From CAYFLR01 sp964343805 (GTDB lineage: Bacteria; Bdellovibrionota_B; Oligoflexia; CAYFLR01), in contig CAYFLR010000012.1 in assembly GCA_964343805.1 (NCBI GenBank), positions 72,150 through 136,149 on the forward strand: DNA of 64,000 nucleotides. Reading direction: 5' to 3'. Positions 25,998 through 33,895 of this stretch are shown one piece after another. Every line of letters begins with the position of its first letter. The first letter of the stretch is position 1. The translations under genes were made by a program, and so were the position numbers. The notes below the pieces were generated by a model. It was not told the DNA's origin. It saw only the letters and a list, made by a program, of their open reading frames with translations, and did not search any database.

Positions 25998-27308
25998 ATG
26001 AAATCTAAATTGAGCACCAAACCCTATAAAGGGACCCGTGATTTTTTTCCACCCGAAATGTTAATCCATAATAAGATTTTTAGCACCATGGAGCGAGTGG
26101 TGCAAAGCTTTGGTTATGAGCCCTATAATGGGCCCATGCTAGAATCATTTGATATATATGCTGCTAAAAGTGGAGAAGAGCTGGTAAATGAACAACTTTA
26201 CCACTTCGAGGACCGGGGAGGTCGAAAAGTAGCCATGCGGCCTGAAATGACTCCTACGCTAGCTAGGATGGTTGCCTCCAAAGTAAATGAACTTCCTGCA
26301 CCTATTAGATGGTATTCAATGCCCAATCTGTGGCGTTATGAGCGACCCCAAAGAGGCCGTTTGAGAGAACATTGGCAGCTTAACGTTGATATGTTAGGTG
26401 TAGATGAGATGGTGGCCGAACTAGAAATATTGAAGGTATCCATTGGTATTATGTTGGCCCTCGGTGCCAAAAAAGAAAACTTTCAAATTGTCATCAACAA
26501 TAGAAAATTAATGAATCATATCTTTGCTGCCAAACTTGAGCTCAGCGGAGAGCAGACGGCTAAGGTGGCCAGAGTGATCGATAAAAAAGCTAAAATACCA
26601 GCTGAAAAGTTTATTTCCGAGCTAGAAGACATAGGATTAGGAACGGAGCAGATTGACTTTCTAAATCGAATGTTTGATTTTGATATGGAACAGCTTAAAG
26701 TAGAGGTGGGTGCTGACAATGAAGGTGTGCAGGAGTTAGACAGCCTATTTACCATGTTAGAACAAAATGGTCTTGCTGCTCACTGCAAACTTGATTTAGG
26801 AATAATGCGAGGGCTGGACTACTATACGGGTATGGTCTTTGAGATGTTTGATCTGCATAAGGACAATAGAAGGGCCCTTTTTGGAGGAGGTCGTTATGAT
26901 GGTTTAATATCCCTTTTTCAAGCTAAACCTATGTCAGGAGTGGGCTTTGGAATGGGGGATGTAACCATAACCAACTTTTTACAGACTCATGACATTATGC
27001 CGGAGATTCCCTCCGTCTCAGAAGTCCTCATGAGTGTGGTGGAAAAGTCGGCCACTGCCTATGGAGAAAAAATCGCAGATAGGCTGAGAGCTGAGGGAAT
27101 TCGCATTCAAAGCTATTTCCCTTACGGTGAGAAGATGAAGAAACAGATGAAATTTGCCCATAAAAAGAATATTCCTTACGTTATTATTGTTGGCTCTAAA
27201 GAGGTTGATGAAAATAACTTGACGGTAAAAAATATGGGGGAGGGGACTCAAGTGACTGTTCCTGCTGAAAGTATTGTTTCTCATCTGCAAGACCTTTTAA
27301 GATTATAA
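25998..27308 (+). CDS. hisS: Histidyl-tRNA synthetase
   Basis: 436 residues, class II aminoacyl-tRNA synthetase that charges tRNA-His. Landmarks: YKGTRDFFPPEM at the N terminus, motif 1 region around FGYEPYNGPMLES, RPEMTPTLARMV, motif 2 in RWYSMPNLWRYERPQRGR, the histidine motif GLDYYTGMVFE, motif 3 GGGRYDGLI with VGFGMG, and a C-terminal anticodon-binding domain (AEGIRIQSYFPYGEKMKKQ, VIIVGSKEV). The ATG is preceded by AAGGACTCCATC. A candidate promoter and a leader hairpin precede it. Confidence 0.96.
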   Translation: MKSKLSTKPYKGTRDFFPPEMLIHNKIFSTMERVVQSFGYEPYNGPMLESFDIYAAKSGEELVNEQLYHFEDRGGRKVAMRPEMTPTLARMVASKVNELPAPIRWYSMPNLWRYERPQRGRLREHWQLNVDMLGVDEMVAELEILKVSIGIMLALGAKKENFQIVINNRKLMNHIFAAKLELSGEQTAKVARVIDKKAKIPAEKFISELEDIGLGTEQIDFLNRMFDFDMEQLKVEVGADNEGVQELDSLFTMLEQNGLAAHCKLDLGIMRGLDYYTGMVFEMFDLHKDNRRALFGGGRYDGLISLFQAKPMSGVGFGMGDVTITNFLQTHDIMPEIPSVSEVLMSVVEKSATAYGEKIADRLRAEGIRIQSYFPYGEKMKKQMKFAHKKNIPYVIIVGSKEVDENNLTVKNMGEGTQVTVPAESIVSHLQDLLRL

Positions 27309-27316
27309 AATTTTTA

Positions 27317-27345
27317 TTGAATATTTTGTCAAGATTGGATAGATT
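27317..27345 (+). promoter_or_regulatory. Candidate promoter for queD
   Basis: TTGAAT (27317-27322), 17 bases, TAGATT (27340-27345), then exactly 6 bases to the ATG at 27352. The predicted transcription start coincides with the start codon, and no Shine-Dalgarno sequence is present, as in a leaderless message. Confidence 0.45.
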
Positions 27346-27351
27346 TTTCCC

Positions 27352-27786
27352 ATGTTTAAAGTAACTAAAGAAGTGATTTTTTGTGCAGCCCATCGGCTTC
27401 CTGATTATCCAGGACCCTGTCAAAATCTCCACGGCCATAATTATCGAGTTTTACTCACTTTAGCGGGTGAAAGTTTAAATAAAGATAACCTTTTAATGGA
27501 TTTTAGAGAGATTAAGTTGGCCTGTGGCAAATGGATTGATGAGAACTGGGACCATGTTACATTGGTAGCGAAAACAGATGAGGCTCTTTTAAATTTTTGT
27601 AAAACCAGTGGAACCAAATACTTTGTTACTGAAGGAGCGCCAACAGCTGAGTATTTGGCTCACTACTTATATGAGATAACCGCGGGCACCCTGCTTAAGA
27701 ACATTGGTGATGGAGACCCTAAAGTCGAGGTGCATCAGGTGGTTATTTACGAAACTCCGACTTGTTGTGCCATCTATCAACCTTAA
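27352..27786 (+). CDS. queD: 6-carboxytetrahydropterin synthase / 6-pyruvoyltetrahydropterin synthase family
   Basis: 144 residues. The zinc ligands are His 14 (FCAAHRL) and His 27 and His 29 (LHGHNY); Cys 23 four residues before the HGH motif is the catalytic Cys expected in QueD. The catalytic pair is Asp 67-His 68 (WDHVTL) and the substrate-binding Glu is Glu 134 (IYETPT). QueD converts 7,8-dihydroneopterin triphosphate to 6-carboxy-tetrahydropterin on the queuosine path; a PTPS role in another pterin path cannot be excluded because no other queuosine gene is in the window. The M50 peptidase gene follows 18 bases later. Confidence 0.92.
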   Translation: MFKVTKEVIFCAAHRLPDYPGPCQNLHGHNYRVLLTLAGESLNKDNLLMDFREIKLACGKWIDENWDHVTLVAKTDEALLNFCKTSGTKYFVTEGAPTAEYLAHYLYEITAGTLLKNIGDGDPKVEVHQVVIYETPTCCAIYQP

Positions 27787-27804
27787 TACTTTTGGAATTG
27801 AATT

Positions 27805-28461
27805 ATGGGATTTGACATTGGGAGAGCGGCCGTATCCATTATTTTGTTTTTACTGTGTTTAACTGTTCATGAAGCGGCTCATGCTTTGGTTGCGGCTTGG
27901 AAAGGGGACAATACAGCACGAGATATGGGGCGTCTCACTTTGAATCCTTTTCCTCATATTGATATCTTTGGCACTATTTTGATTCCTTTGGTGGGGATCT
28001 TATCTAATTTCCCAATTTTTGGCTGGGCCAAGCCGGTACCGGTGGATCCTCGTAATTTACAAGACCCTAAGAAAGATATGCTTTGGATCTCTTTAGCGGG
28101 TCCTGCTTCTAATTTTATCTTTGCCATTTTATTAACAATCCTGCTTTTTGCTTACTTTTCTATTTTTAGAAATAGTGCTTTTTCAGCTCATGCTCCCATT
28201 CTACATATTATTAAAACCATGGTGCTCATTAATTGTGTGTTGGGTCTTTTTAACCTAATTCCCATTGCGCCCTTGGATGGCTGGAAGATCTTGGTAGGGG
28301 TCTTACCCGTGCGCACTGCTAGCAAATTGGTGGGGTTTGAACAATATGGTTTTTATGTATTATTGTTTTTAATGATTACTGGACTCTTTCGTTATTTTGC
28401 AGTAGTTCCCCATTGGTTAACCAATAAAATGTTTCAAATTGGCTCTTTTGTATTCTTTTAA
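27805..28461 (+). CDS. Site-2 protease family (M50) membrane metallopeptidase
   Basis: 218 residues, compact M50B type without a PDZ domain. The zinc motif HEAAH (His 22, Glu 23, His 26) lies in TM1 and the third ligand Asp 158 in the NLIPIAPLDGWKIL segment. A GPASN motif (residues 99-103) follows the central loop, and four to five hydrophobic helices are visible. Such enzymes cut substrates within the membrane, often in regulated proteolysis. GGAATTGAATT precedes the ATG. It is directly followed by scpA, a gene order (M50 peptidase, scpA, scpB, rluB) common in bacteria; its substrate is not known. Confidence 0.92.
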   Translation: MGFDIGRAAVSIILFLLCLTVHEAAHALVAAWKGDNTARDMGRLTLNPFPHIDIFGTILIPLVGILSNFPIFGWAKPVPVDPRNLQDPKKDMLWISLAGPASNFIFAILLTILLFAYFSIFRNSAFSAHAPILHIIKTMVLINCVLGLFNLIPIAPLDGWKILVGVLPVRTASKLVGFEQYGFYVLLFLMITGLFRYFAVVPHWLTNKMFQIGSFVFF

Positions 28462-28473
28462 TTTGGAGAGTTG

Positions 28474-29196
28474 ATGGACTATGCCGTTAAATGTGAAACT
28501 TTTGAAGGTCCTTTAGATCTTCTGCTCTATCTAATCAAAATCAATGAATTGGATATTTTCAATATTCCTATTCAGATTTTGACGGATCAGTATTTGAGTC
28601 ATATGGAGACGGTTCGAAATATTAATTTAGCAAATATTGCTGAGTTTCTGCGGATGTCAGCCACCTTGGTTTTTATAAAATCAAAGATGCTGCTACCTAA
28701 GAAAGAAAACACTGAAGATGGTGAAGAAGAAGATGACCCAGTGAAAGATCTTTCGCGAAGATTACAGGCCTACCAGATGTATAAAGAAGCGGCTGTGGAA
28801 TTGGAATCCATGCCAAAGCTCGGGGTGGATGTTTTTTTAAGCTCCTTTCCTGAGCGCATTGAAAGTGAAATAAAAGCAAATATTGAACAGCCCATTGAAG
28901 GGACGGTGGATCAACTCACCGCGGCCTTTTGTAGGGTCTTAGCGGAATTAGAAGAGCGGAAGGTTACCCACCAAATAAAAAGGCAAGAGATCAGCATAGA
29001 TGAGAAAATGAAGGAAATTTTAGAACAGTGTTTGCTGGCTGAAACCACCTTCGAACAACTCGCCGCTCTATGTAAGAGCCGCTTTGAAATTGTCATTACA
29101 TTTTTAGCAATTTTAGAAATGGTAAAAAGGGCGCAGTTAGAGATTTACCAAAATCAACCTTACTCTCCCCTTTACCTCATTCGTAGAGATAATTAG
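28474..29196 (+). CDS. scpA: Segregation and condensation protein A
   Basis: About 240 residues. The N terminus has the kleisin signature FEGPLDLLLYLIKINELDIF and a helix with ANIAEFLRMSATLVFIKSKMLLP. An acidic linker (ENTEDGEEEDD) and a C-terminal winged-helix-like segment (FEIVITFLAILEMVKRAQLE) follow. ScpA bridges SMC heads with ScpB in the bacterial condensin complex for chromosome segregation. The start is ATG 28474, 7 bases after GGAG; the TTG at 28471 is less likely. ScpB starts 7 bases downstream, consistent with co-translation. Confidence 0.94.
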   Translation: MDYAVKCETFEGPLDLLLYLIKINELDIFNIPIQILTDQYLSHMETVRNINLANIAEFLRMSATLVFIKSKMLLPKKENTEDGEEEDDPVKDLSRRLQAYQMYKEAAVELESMPKLGVDVFLSSFPERIESEIKANIEQPIEGTVDQLTAAFCRVLAELEERKVTHQIKRQEISIDEKMKEILEQCLLAETTFEQLAALCKSRFEIVITFLAILEMVKRAQLEIYQNQPYSPLYLIRRDN

Positions 29197-29203
29197 GTAG
29201 TTT

Positions 29204-29800
29204 ATGATCAGTTTAGATGCCATCATTGAATCACTTATTTTCGTTAGTAAGGTGCCCCTAAGCCAAGCCAAGTTAATCGAGCTTTTGCCTGAATTTGGAA
29301 GCAAAGCCGTGCGTGAATCTTTAGTAACCTTATTGACTCGCTATAATTATGATCATGAGTTTGGTTTTTATTTAGAACATGTTGCGGGGGGCTATCAGTT
29401 TCGCACTAAGGTGAAGCACCAAGAATATATCAATCGTCTGTTCAAACAAAAACCCCGAGTATTAGCTCCTGCCGCGGGTGAAGTTCTCTCTATTGTTTCT
29501 TATTGTCAGCCTATCACCAAGGCTGAAATTGAACATCTTCGAGGGGCTGATGCGGCCTCTCAACTCAAGACACTTATGTCACACAATTTAATAAAAATTG
29601 TTGGCAAGAAAGAAGATGTGGGAAGACCCAATCTTTACGGCACAACTAAGAAGTTTCTAGAGGTCTATGGTCTAGGAAGTATCAAGAAACTTCCCAAACT
29701 GAAAGAACTGGCAGAACCTCTGTCTGAAGCGATGCCTTTGCCGGAAGCGAAACAACCTCAACCTGTGGATTTAGGCTTTGAAGGAACCCAAGAAAACTAA
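29204..29800 (+). CDS. scpB: Segregation and condensation protein B
   Basis: 198 residues. Two winged-helix domains: the first from IIESLIFVSKVPLSQAKLIE to YQFRTKVKHQEYI, the second with LSIVSYCQPITKAEIEHLRG and VGRPNLYGTTKKFLEVYGL, the family's characteristic G-R-P-x-L-Y-x-T-T-x-x-F-L-x-x-F/Y-G-L segment. ScpB dimers bind ScpA in the SMC condensin complex. A Pro/Glu-rich tail (PLPEAKQPQPVDLGF) overlaps the rluB start by 23 bases, so the two are translationally linked. Confidence 0.94.
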   Translation: MISLDAIIESLIFVSKVPLSQAKLIELLPEFGSKAVRESLVTLLTRYNYDHEFGFYLEHVAGGYQFRTKVKHQEYINRLFKQKPRVLAPAAGEVLSIVSYCQPITKAEIEHLRGADAASQLKTLMSHNLIKIVGKKEDVGRPNLYGTTKKFLEVYGLGSIKKLPKLKELAEPLSEAMPLPEAKQPQPVDLGFEGTQEN

Positions 29801-30545
29801 CAACAAAATACGTCTGCAAAAATTCCTTTCACAGGCGGGAGTCTCCTCTCGCAGAGGAGCTGAGGCTTTAATTGCCGAGGGTAAGGTTAAAGTTAACGGG
29901 CGGCTCATAAAAGAGCAGGGTGTGAAAATTGATCCTGCTGAAGATCAAGTGAGTGTGAATGGCAAAAATATTCCCAAGCCTTCTGGGAGTAGGGTTTATA
30001 TCGCCTTTCATAAACCTAAAAAGAGCATGACTACAGCTCATGATCCAGAAGGGCGAGTGACGGTTTATGATTTTCTAAAGAGAATCAAAGCCCCGGTTAA
30101 AGCGGTAGGACGCCTTGACTATGATACCGAGGGACTCCTATTATTTACCAACGATGGGGATCTTCATCATCAAATTTGTCATCCTTCTTTTGTGATAGAA
30201 AAAGAGTATGCGGTGCTGGTCAAAGGACGAATCAAAGATGAGCAGATCAAAATCATGGATAAGGGCATCAAATTAGAAGATGGTTTTTTTAAACCGAAAA
30301 GAGTGGGGCGGTTTAACAGTGTCGATTTAGGTAAAAAGACCCCTGGGACTTGGCTTCGCATTGTCATCACTGAAGGGAGAAACCGTATCGTGCGTCGATT
30401 TTTTGCTGCCTTCGATCAAGAGGTGCTGAGATTGGTTCGCCTAAAAGTCGCCAATATCCATCTCGAAGGATTGCAGGTGACTAAGTACCGCTTCTTAACT
30501 GCTGAAGAGTTGAAAGAATTAAAAAAACTCACCTCCAAAAAATAA
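29778..30545 (+). CDS. rluB: RluB/RsuA-family 23S/16S rRNA pseudouridine synthase
   Basis: 255 residues. N-terminal S4 RNA-binding domain (IRLQKFLSQAGVSSRRGAEA ... GKVKVNG), then the catalytic domain with the nucleophile Asp in AVGRLDYDTEGLLLFTNDG, and ITEGRNRIVRRFF. Members isomerise a specific uridine in ribosomal RNA; RluB (23S) is the usual neighbour of scpB, but RluE/RsuA specificity is not excluded. Only the TTG at 29778 can start the frame: a TAG lies two codons upstream and the next Met is inside the catalytic domain. The repeat pair begins 9 bases after the stop. Confidence 0.92.
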   Translation: MKEPKKTNNKIRLQKFLSQAGVSSRRGAEALIAEGKVKVNGRLIKEQGVKIDPAEDQVSVNGKNIPKPSGSRVYIAFHKPKKSMTTAHDPEGRVTVYDFLKRIKAPVKAVGRLDYDTEGLLLFTNDGDLHHQICHPSFVIEKEYAVLVKGRIKDEQIKIMDKGIKLEDGFFKPKRVGRFNSVDLGKKTPGTWLRIVITEGRNRIVRRFFAAFDQEVLRLVRLKVANIHLEGLQVTKYRFLTAEELKELKKLTSKK

Positions 30546-30553
30546 CAAAATTA

Positions 30554-30657
30554 GCAAACGAAAACGGTCATCAGCAAGGCAGCGAGAAAATTTCGGTCAA
30601 GACAGTACACACCAAGTACGGATTGGCTGATATTTTAGATAACAATGCAGCTGATGT
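30554..30657 (+). repeat. Palindromic intergenic repeat, family A, copy 1
   Basis: Starts GCAAACGAAAACGGTCATCA and ends with GCTGATG, complementary to CATCAGC near the left end. The order of conserved blocks is CATCAGCAAGGCAGCGAGAAA, CAAGACAGTACAC, CCAAGTACGGATTGG, TTTTAGATAACAA, CAGCTGATG. It lies 9 bases after the rluB stop and 19 bases before copy 2, in the same orientation. Confidence 0.85.
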
Positions 30658-30676
30658 TGGTATCAGAATATTTAGT

Positions 30677-30802
30677 GTTGGCAAACGAAAACGAACATCA
30701 GCAAGGCGGCGAGAAAATCACGACCAAGACAGTACACCCAAAGTACGGATTGGGTGTGATTTTAGAAGCCAACACAGCTGATGTTTGTTTGCGGAAGCCA
30801 AC
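30677..30802 (+). repeat. Palindromic intergenic repeat, family A, copy 2
   Basis: The most symmetrical copy. GTTGGCAAACG at the left pairs with the GCCAAC end at the right; AACATCAGC pairs exactly with GCTGATGTT; AAAATCAC pairs with GTGATTTT; and the apical ACACCCA (30734-30740) pairs exactly with TGGGTGT (30751-30757) around a loop AAGTACGGAT. The right end touches the stop codon of the minus-strand R3H gene at 30802. The repeat pair fills the gene-free stretch 30546-30801. Confidence 0.88.
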
Positions 30803-31668
30803 TAGTCTTCTTTGGGTCTTCGATAGATAGAGATAGCCCTTTCTTTAGCCTCTCCATCACTGTAGCTAAAAAAGCCATTCTTAATGACGTATTTATGTTG
30901 GAGCCGTCGAAGGTAGCTGTTAACAGGTTCTAACTTAATAAAGGCGAGATCTTGATCAGATCGAAGTTTATTTAATTTGGTTTTAGCATCTAGAAGAGCA
31001 TCTGACTCTTGCTGCTTAGTGGATCTGTTGCGATCATCCTTCTTCCAATTACGGCGATCATTGCGGCCTTTTTTGTAGGATCGGTCCGAACGTTCATTGC
31101 GATCATTGCGATTGTACTTATCATTGGAACGCCTTGGGGGTCTTCCGGGGCGTCCGCTATGTGAAGCTCTTGGCTCATCATTATAAGAGGGTTGAGGTGT
31201 GGTTTTTAAATTTGGATGAGGTGCTTTGACTTCAGCTGCTGGTGTTTTTCGATACGCCCATTTGAGGTAGAATAGAGCATAGGGGTAAAAATCATTAAAC
31301 TGAGTGTTTAAGACGCGTATAAAAACTTTCCACACGTCGGGCATGGGTTCTTCATCACTAGGGTAAGTGGGGAGCTCTTGGCTATGGTAGTGTAGCAGTG
31401 CGGCTTGCATGGTAAAAATAATACGAGCAACGGTAAATATGTGATTAAAAATATTCTCATCACTGATTTCTTCTTCTTCCATATTATGTAAGAAGCGGTC
31501 TTTAAACTTAAGGCTGTTTGCCATTAAATCATCTTCTAAACTTTCAGTAGCTGCTGGTATAAAAAGAAAGCTGGCGGATTCTTTGGTTTTGAGGACTTTT
31601 ATTGTTTGGTAGCATTCAAAGAGAAACTTATCCCTAGCAAAGGGGTTGTTGGGAGCATTTAATATCAT
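30802..31668 (-). CDS. R3H-domain putative nucleic-acid-binding protein with Arg/Asp/Asn-rich linker
   Basis: 288 residues in three parts. Residues 1-~150 are helical and unrecognised (VWKVFIRVLNTQFNDFYPYA). Residues ~170-220 are a disordered, strongly charged linker of RND/RNE-like units (KYNRNDRNERSDRSYKKGR). The last ~45 residues match an R3H domain as found in Jag: IKLEPVNSYLRRLQHKY with the Arg-x3-His signature, then FFSYSDGEAKERAISIYRRP. R3H domains bind single-stranded nucleic acid, so an RNA-related role is likely. It is preceded by the terminator of the che operon and ends at repeat copy 2. No KH domain is seen. Confidence 0.78.
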   Translation of the reverse strand: MILNAPNNPFARDKFLFECYQTIKVLKTKESASFLFIPAATESLEDDLMANSLKFKDRFLHNMEEEEISDENIFNHIFTVARIIFTMQAALLHYHSQELPTYPSDEEPMPDVWKVFIRVLNTQFNDFYPYALFYLKWAYRKTPAAEVKAPHPNLKTTPQPSYNDEPRASHSGRPGRPPRRSNDKYNRNDRNERSDRSYKKGRNDRRNWKKDDRNRSTKQQESDALLDAKTKLNKLRSDQDLAFIKLEPVNSYLRRLQHKYVIKNGFFSYSDGEAKERAISIYRRPKED

Positions 31669-31694
31669 AATTTAAACCATATAAAAGAAATGTA

Positions 31695-31737
31695 AAAAAT
31701 ATAAAAAACCCAGATCCTTTTTTTGCAATGTCCGGGT
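31695..31737 (-). terminator. Rho-independent-type terminator of the cheW / receiver-CheA operon
   Basis: On the minus strand ACCCGGAC and ATCTGGGT form an 8-bp stem with one mismatch and one G-T pair (31730-31737 with 31708-31715), followed by TTTTTTATATTTTTT. It lies about 90 bases after the stop of the receiver-CheA gene. Confidence 0.65.
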
Positions 31738-31827
31738 CATAAGCTCTGCGGTGACTTACATATATAATACAATTTTCTTTAAAAAGCTATGGATTATTAT
31801 AACCTATTATTTACTGGGAAGATAGAC

Positions 31828-33879
31828 TTAAGCCACTAGATTCTGGGCTGAAATGTTAGGTTCTAAGGTCAGAGCCTGGTTTATCAACTTTTCAGGATCA
31901 ATCACTAGGCACATTTTTGAATTGTCGAGGAGAGCGGTTCCCTTAAAGTTTTCAAAGTCGGCTAAAAACTTATCAAAGGGACGAATTACAATTTCAAATT
32001 GTCCAATGCATTCATCAATTACAAATCCCGTGACCTCATCATCGCTTTGTAGAAGTAGAATCAACTCTTCTTCACCAGGATTCACCTGATTCATAGTGTT
32101 TTGAATGAGGTTATTTATGTTCCATAGGAAATATACGGACTCTTCATATTTAATGATGGGCTTTTGTCCTGCTGTTTTAATAGGCTGAGTACCAACATAC
32201 TTCACAGATTCAATGGGTACGGCATACTGATAGCTCCCAGTTCGAAAGAGGAGTGAATCCGCAATGAGAACCGATTTTGGTACTGGGAGATGAAGATTAA
32301 AGGTGGTTCCGATCCCTTTTTCCGATTGAATTTCAATTTCACCCTTCATTTCCTCAATGGAGCTTCTTACCATGTCCATTCCCACTCCACGCCCGGAAAT
32401 ATTTGTGACTTCTCGCGCTGTGGATAAGCCTGCTTGGAAAATTAAATCAAATACCTGGGAATCTGGAAGACTGTTAATTTCTTGCTCGGTGTAGAGACCA
32501 TTATTCACCGCTTTTTGACTGATCGCCTGTCTATCTAGACCTTTACCATCATCTTGAATGGTAATTAATACCTCTTCGTTAAAGCTTTGAGCGGTTAAGT
32601 TGATGGTTCCTTTGGGGTCTTTTCCGGCTTCGATTCTTTCAGGACCTGTTTCGATTCCATGATCCGCACTGTTTCTCACCATATGCACTAATATTTTATT
32701 AAGCACCTGAGTGATGGATTTATCTACTCGCAATTCATCTCCTTGAATATTTAATATAATATCTTTGGAGGTGGTGTTGCCTAAATCTCTTACAATACGA
32801 GGTAAGCTCTTGAATACCGTCTTGAGTTCTATCTTACGAAGTTCAACAATCTTATTTTGAATTTGACCACTGATTTTCTGCATTCCACCGAAAGATTCAT
32901 TGAGCATATCCAGATGCTCACTCTCTTCTAATTCATGGACCATCTGCTTCAGGATATTATCCATCGAGTTTCTAATTACGGTGAGCTCACTACTTAACTC
33001 TAAAAACTCATCTAGCAAACGAGCAGGGACAAAGTGCCCTTCCTCTTTTCCTTTTTTGGCAGCAGTCGGGGACTCGGCCTGTTTTTTCTTGTCTTCTACG
33101 ATTACTTTTAGCGCTTCTTCGCTTTTCTTTTTTAAATCCTCAACCCAGGACTCAACCGGCAGCACTTCAGAGGATTTCTTCTCCATATTATCAATCATCT
33201 GAGCTAAACAGTCGTAGCCATAGAGCAGGGTCTGCGAGATAGGATCAATGTTAGTGAAGCTACGGTTTTTGATATTAGTGAGAAACTCTTCATAAACATG
33301 GGCAAAGGACTCAATCTGTTTATAGCCCATAAAACTACTGGTGCCCTTAATCGTATGAGCCAACCTGAAAATAGTATCAATGGTATCAGGAGAGTTTGGA
33401 TTTTGACCAAAAAAGAGGATGTTATCTTCAATCTCTTCAAGATAGGAAATCGTTTCCTCTAAAAAGGAGTTGTAGAGCTCTTTTTCATCAACCAGAAACT
33501 TAACCTGGCGACTGGCATGTTCCTCAATGGTCGTGCACAGATCATCTATATCACAGGGTTTTTCGATAAATGCCGAAATATTATAGGTGATAGACTCGAT
33601 GGCAAGCTCTTTACTTCCATGACCCGTTACCATGATAAATGGGATTTCATCATTATCATCCATCATGGCTTGACGGAGGTTGAGACCCGTTTTACCAGGC
33701 ATGGTGTAATCTGAGATGACTAATATTACTTCGCCTTTGTACTCTTTGAGTTTCTCCAGAGCTTGATCTACATCCTTGGCCAGTACAGCTTCATAGTCTA
33801 AAGATTCTACTGCCTCCTTAAGGAGGTCCAGCATCTCTTTGTCATCTTCTACACAGAGTATTTTGTATTTCTCTTCCAT
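31828..33879 (-). CDS. Hybrid receiver-CheA histidine kinase
   Basis: 683 residues from ATG 33879 (AAGGA 7 bases upstream; the TTG at 33885 is less likely). Order: receiver domain 1-~125 with VEDD and phospho-acceptor Asp 57 (SDYTMPGKTG); Hpt domain with His 175 (RLAHTIKGTSSF); a charged linker; dimerisation domain; CheA-type ATPase with N box HMVRNSADHGIE, DDGKGL and SGRGVGMDMV; C-terminal CheW-like domain. There is no clear P2 domain. CheA phosphorylates CheY/CheB in chemosensory arrays; an N-terminal receiver is unusual because hybrids normally carry it at the C terminus. It follows cheW by 16 bases on the minus strand and is divergent from a second cheA. Confidence 0.92.
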   Translation of the reverse strand: MEEKYKILCVEDDKEMLDLLKEAVESLDYEAVLAKDVDQALEKLKEYKGEVILVISDYTMPGKTGLNLRQAMMDDNDEIPFIMVTGHGSKELAIESITYNISAFIEKPCDIDDLCTTIEEHASRQVKFLVDEKELYNSFLEETISYLEEIEDNILFFGQNPNSPDTIDTIFRLAHTIKGTSSFMGYKQIESFAHVYEEFLTNIKNRSFTNIDPISQTLLYGYDCLAQMIDNMEKKSSEVLPVESWVEDLKKKSEEALKVIVEDKKKQAESPTAAKKGKEEGHFVPARLLDEFLELSSELTVIRNSMDNILKQMVHELEESEHLDMLNESFGGMQKISGQIQNKIVELRKIELKTVFKSLPRIVRDLGNTTSKDIILNIQGDELRVDKSITQVLNKILVHMVRNSADHGIETGPERIEAGKDPKGTINLTAQSFNEEVLITIQDDGKGLDRQAISQKAVNNGLYTEQEINSLPDSQVFDLIFQAGLSTAREVTNISGRGVGMDMVRSSIEEMKGEIEIQSEKGIGTTFNLHLPVPKSVLIADSLLFRTGSYQYAVPIESVKYVGTQPIKTAGQKPIIKYEESVYFLWNINNLIQNTMNQVNPGEEELILLLQSDDEVTGFVIDECIGQFEIVIRPFDKFLADFENFKGTALLDNSKMCLVIDPEKLINQALTLEPNISAQNLVA

Positions 33880-33895
33880 TCTCAAATCCTTTTAA

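Noticed and set aside
30546..30801. Short open frame at 30645-30830 as a small gene
   Set aside because: It is made almost entirely of palindromic repeat copy 2 and runs into the opposite gene; no ribosome binding site.
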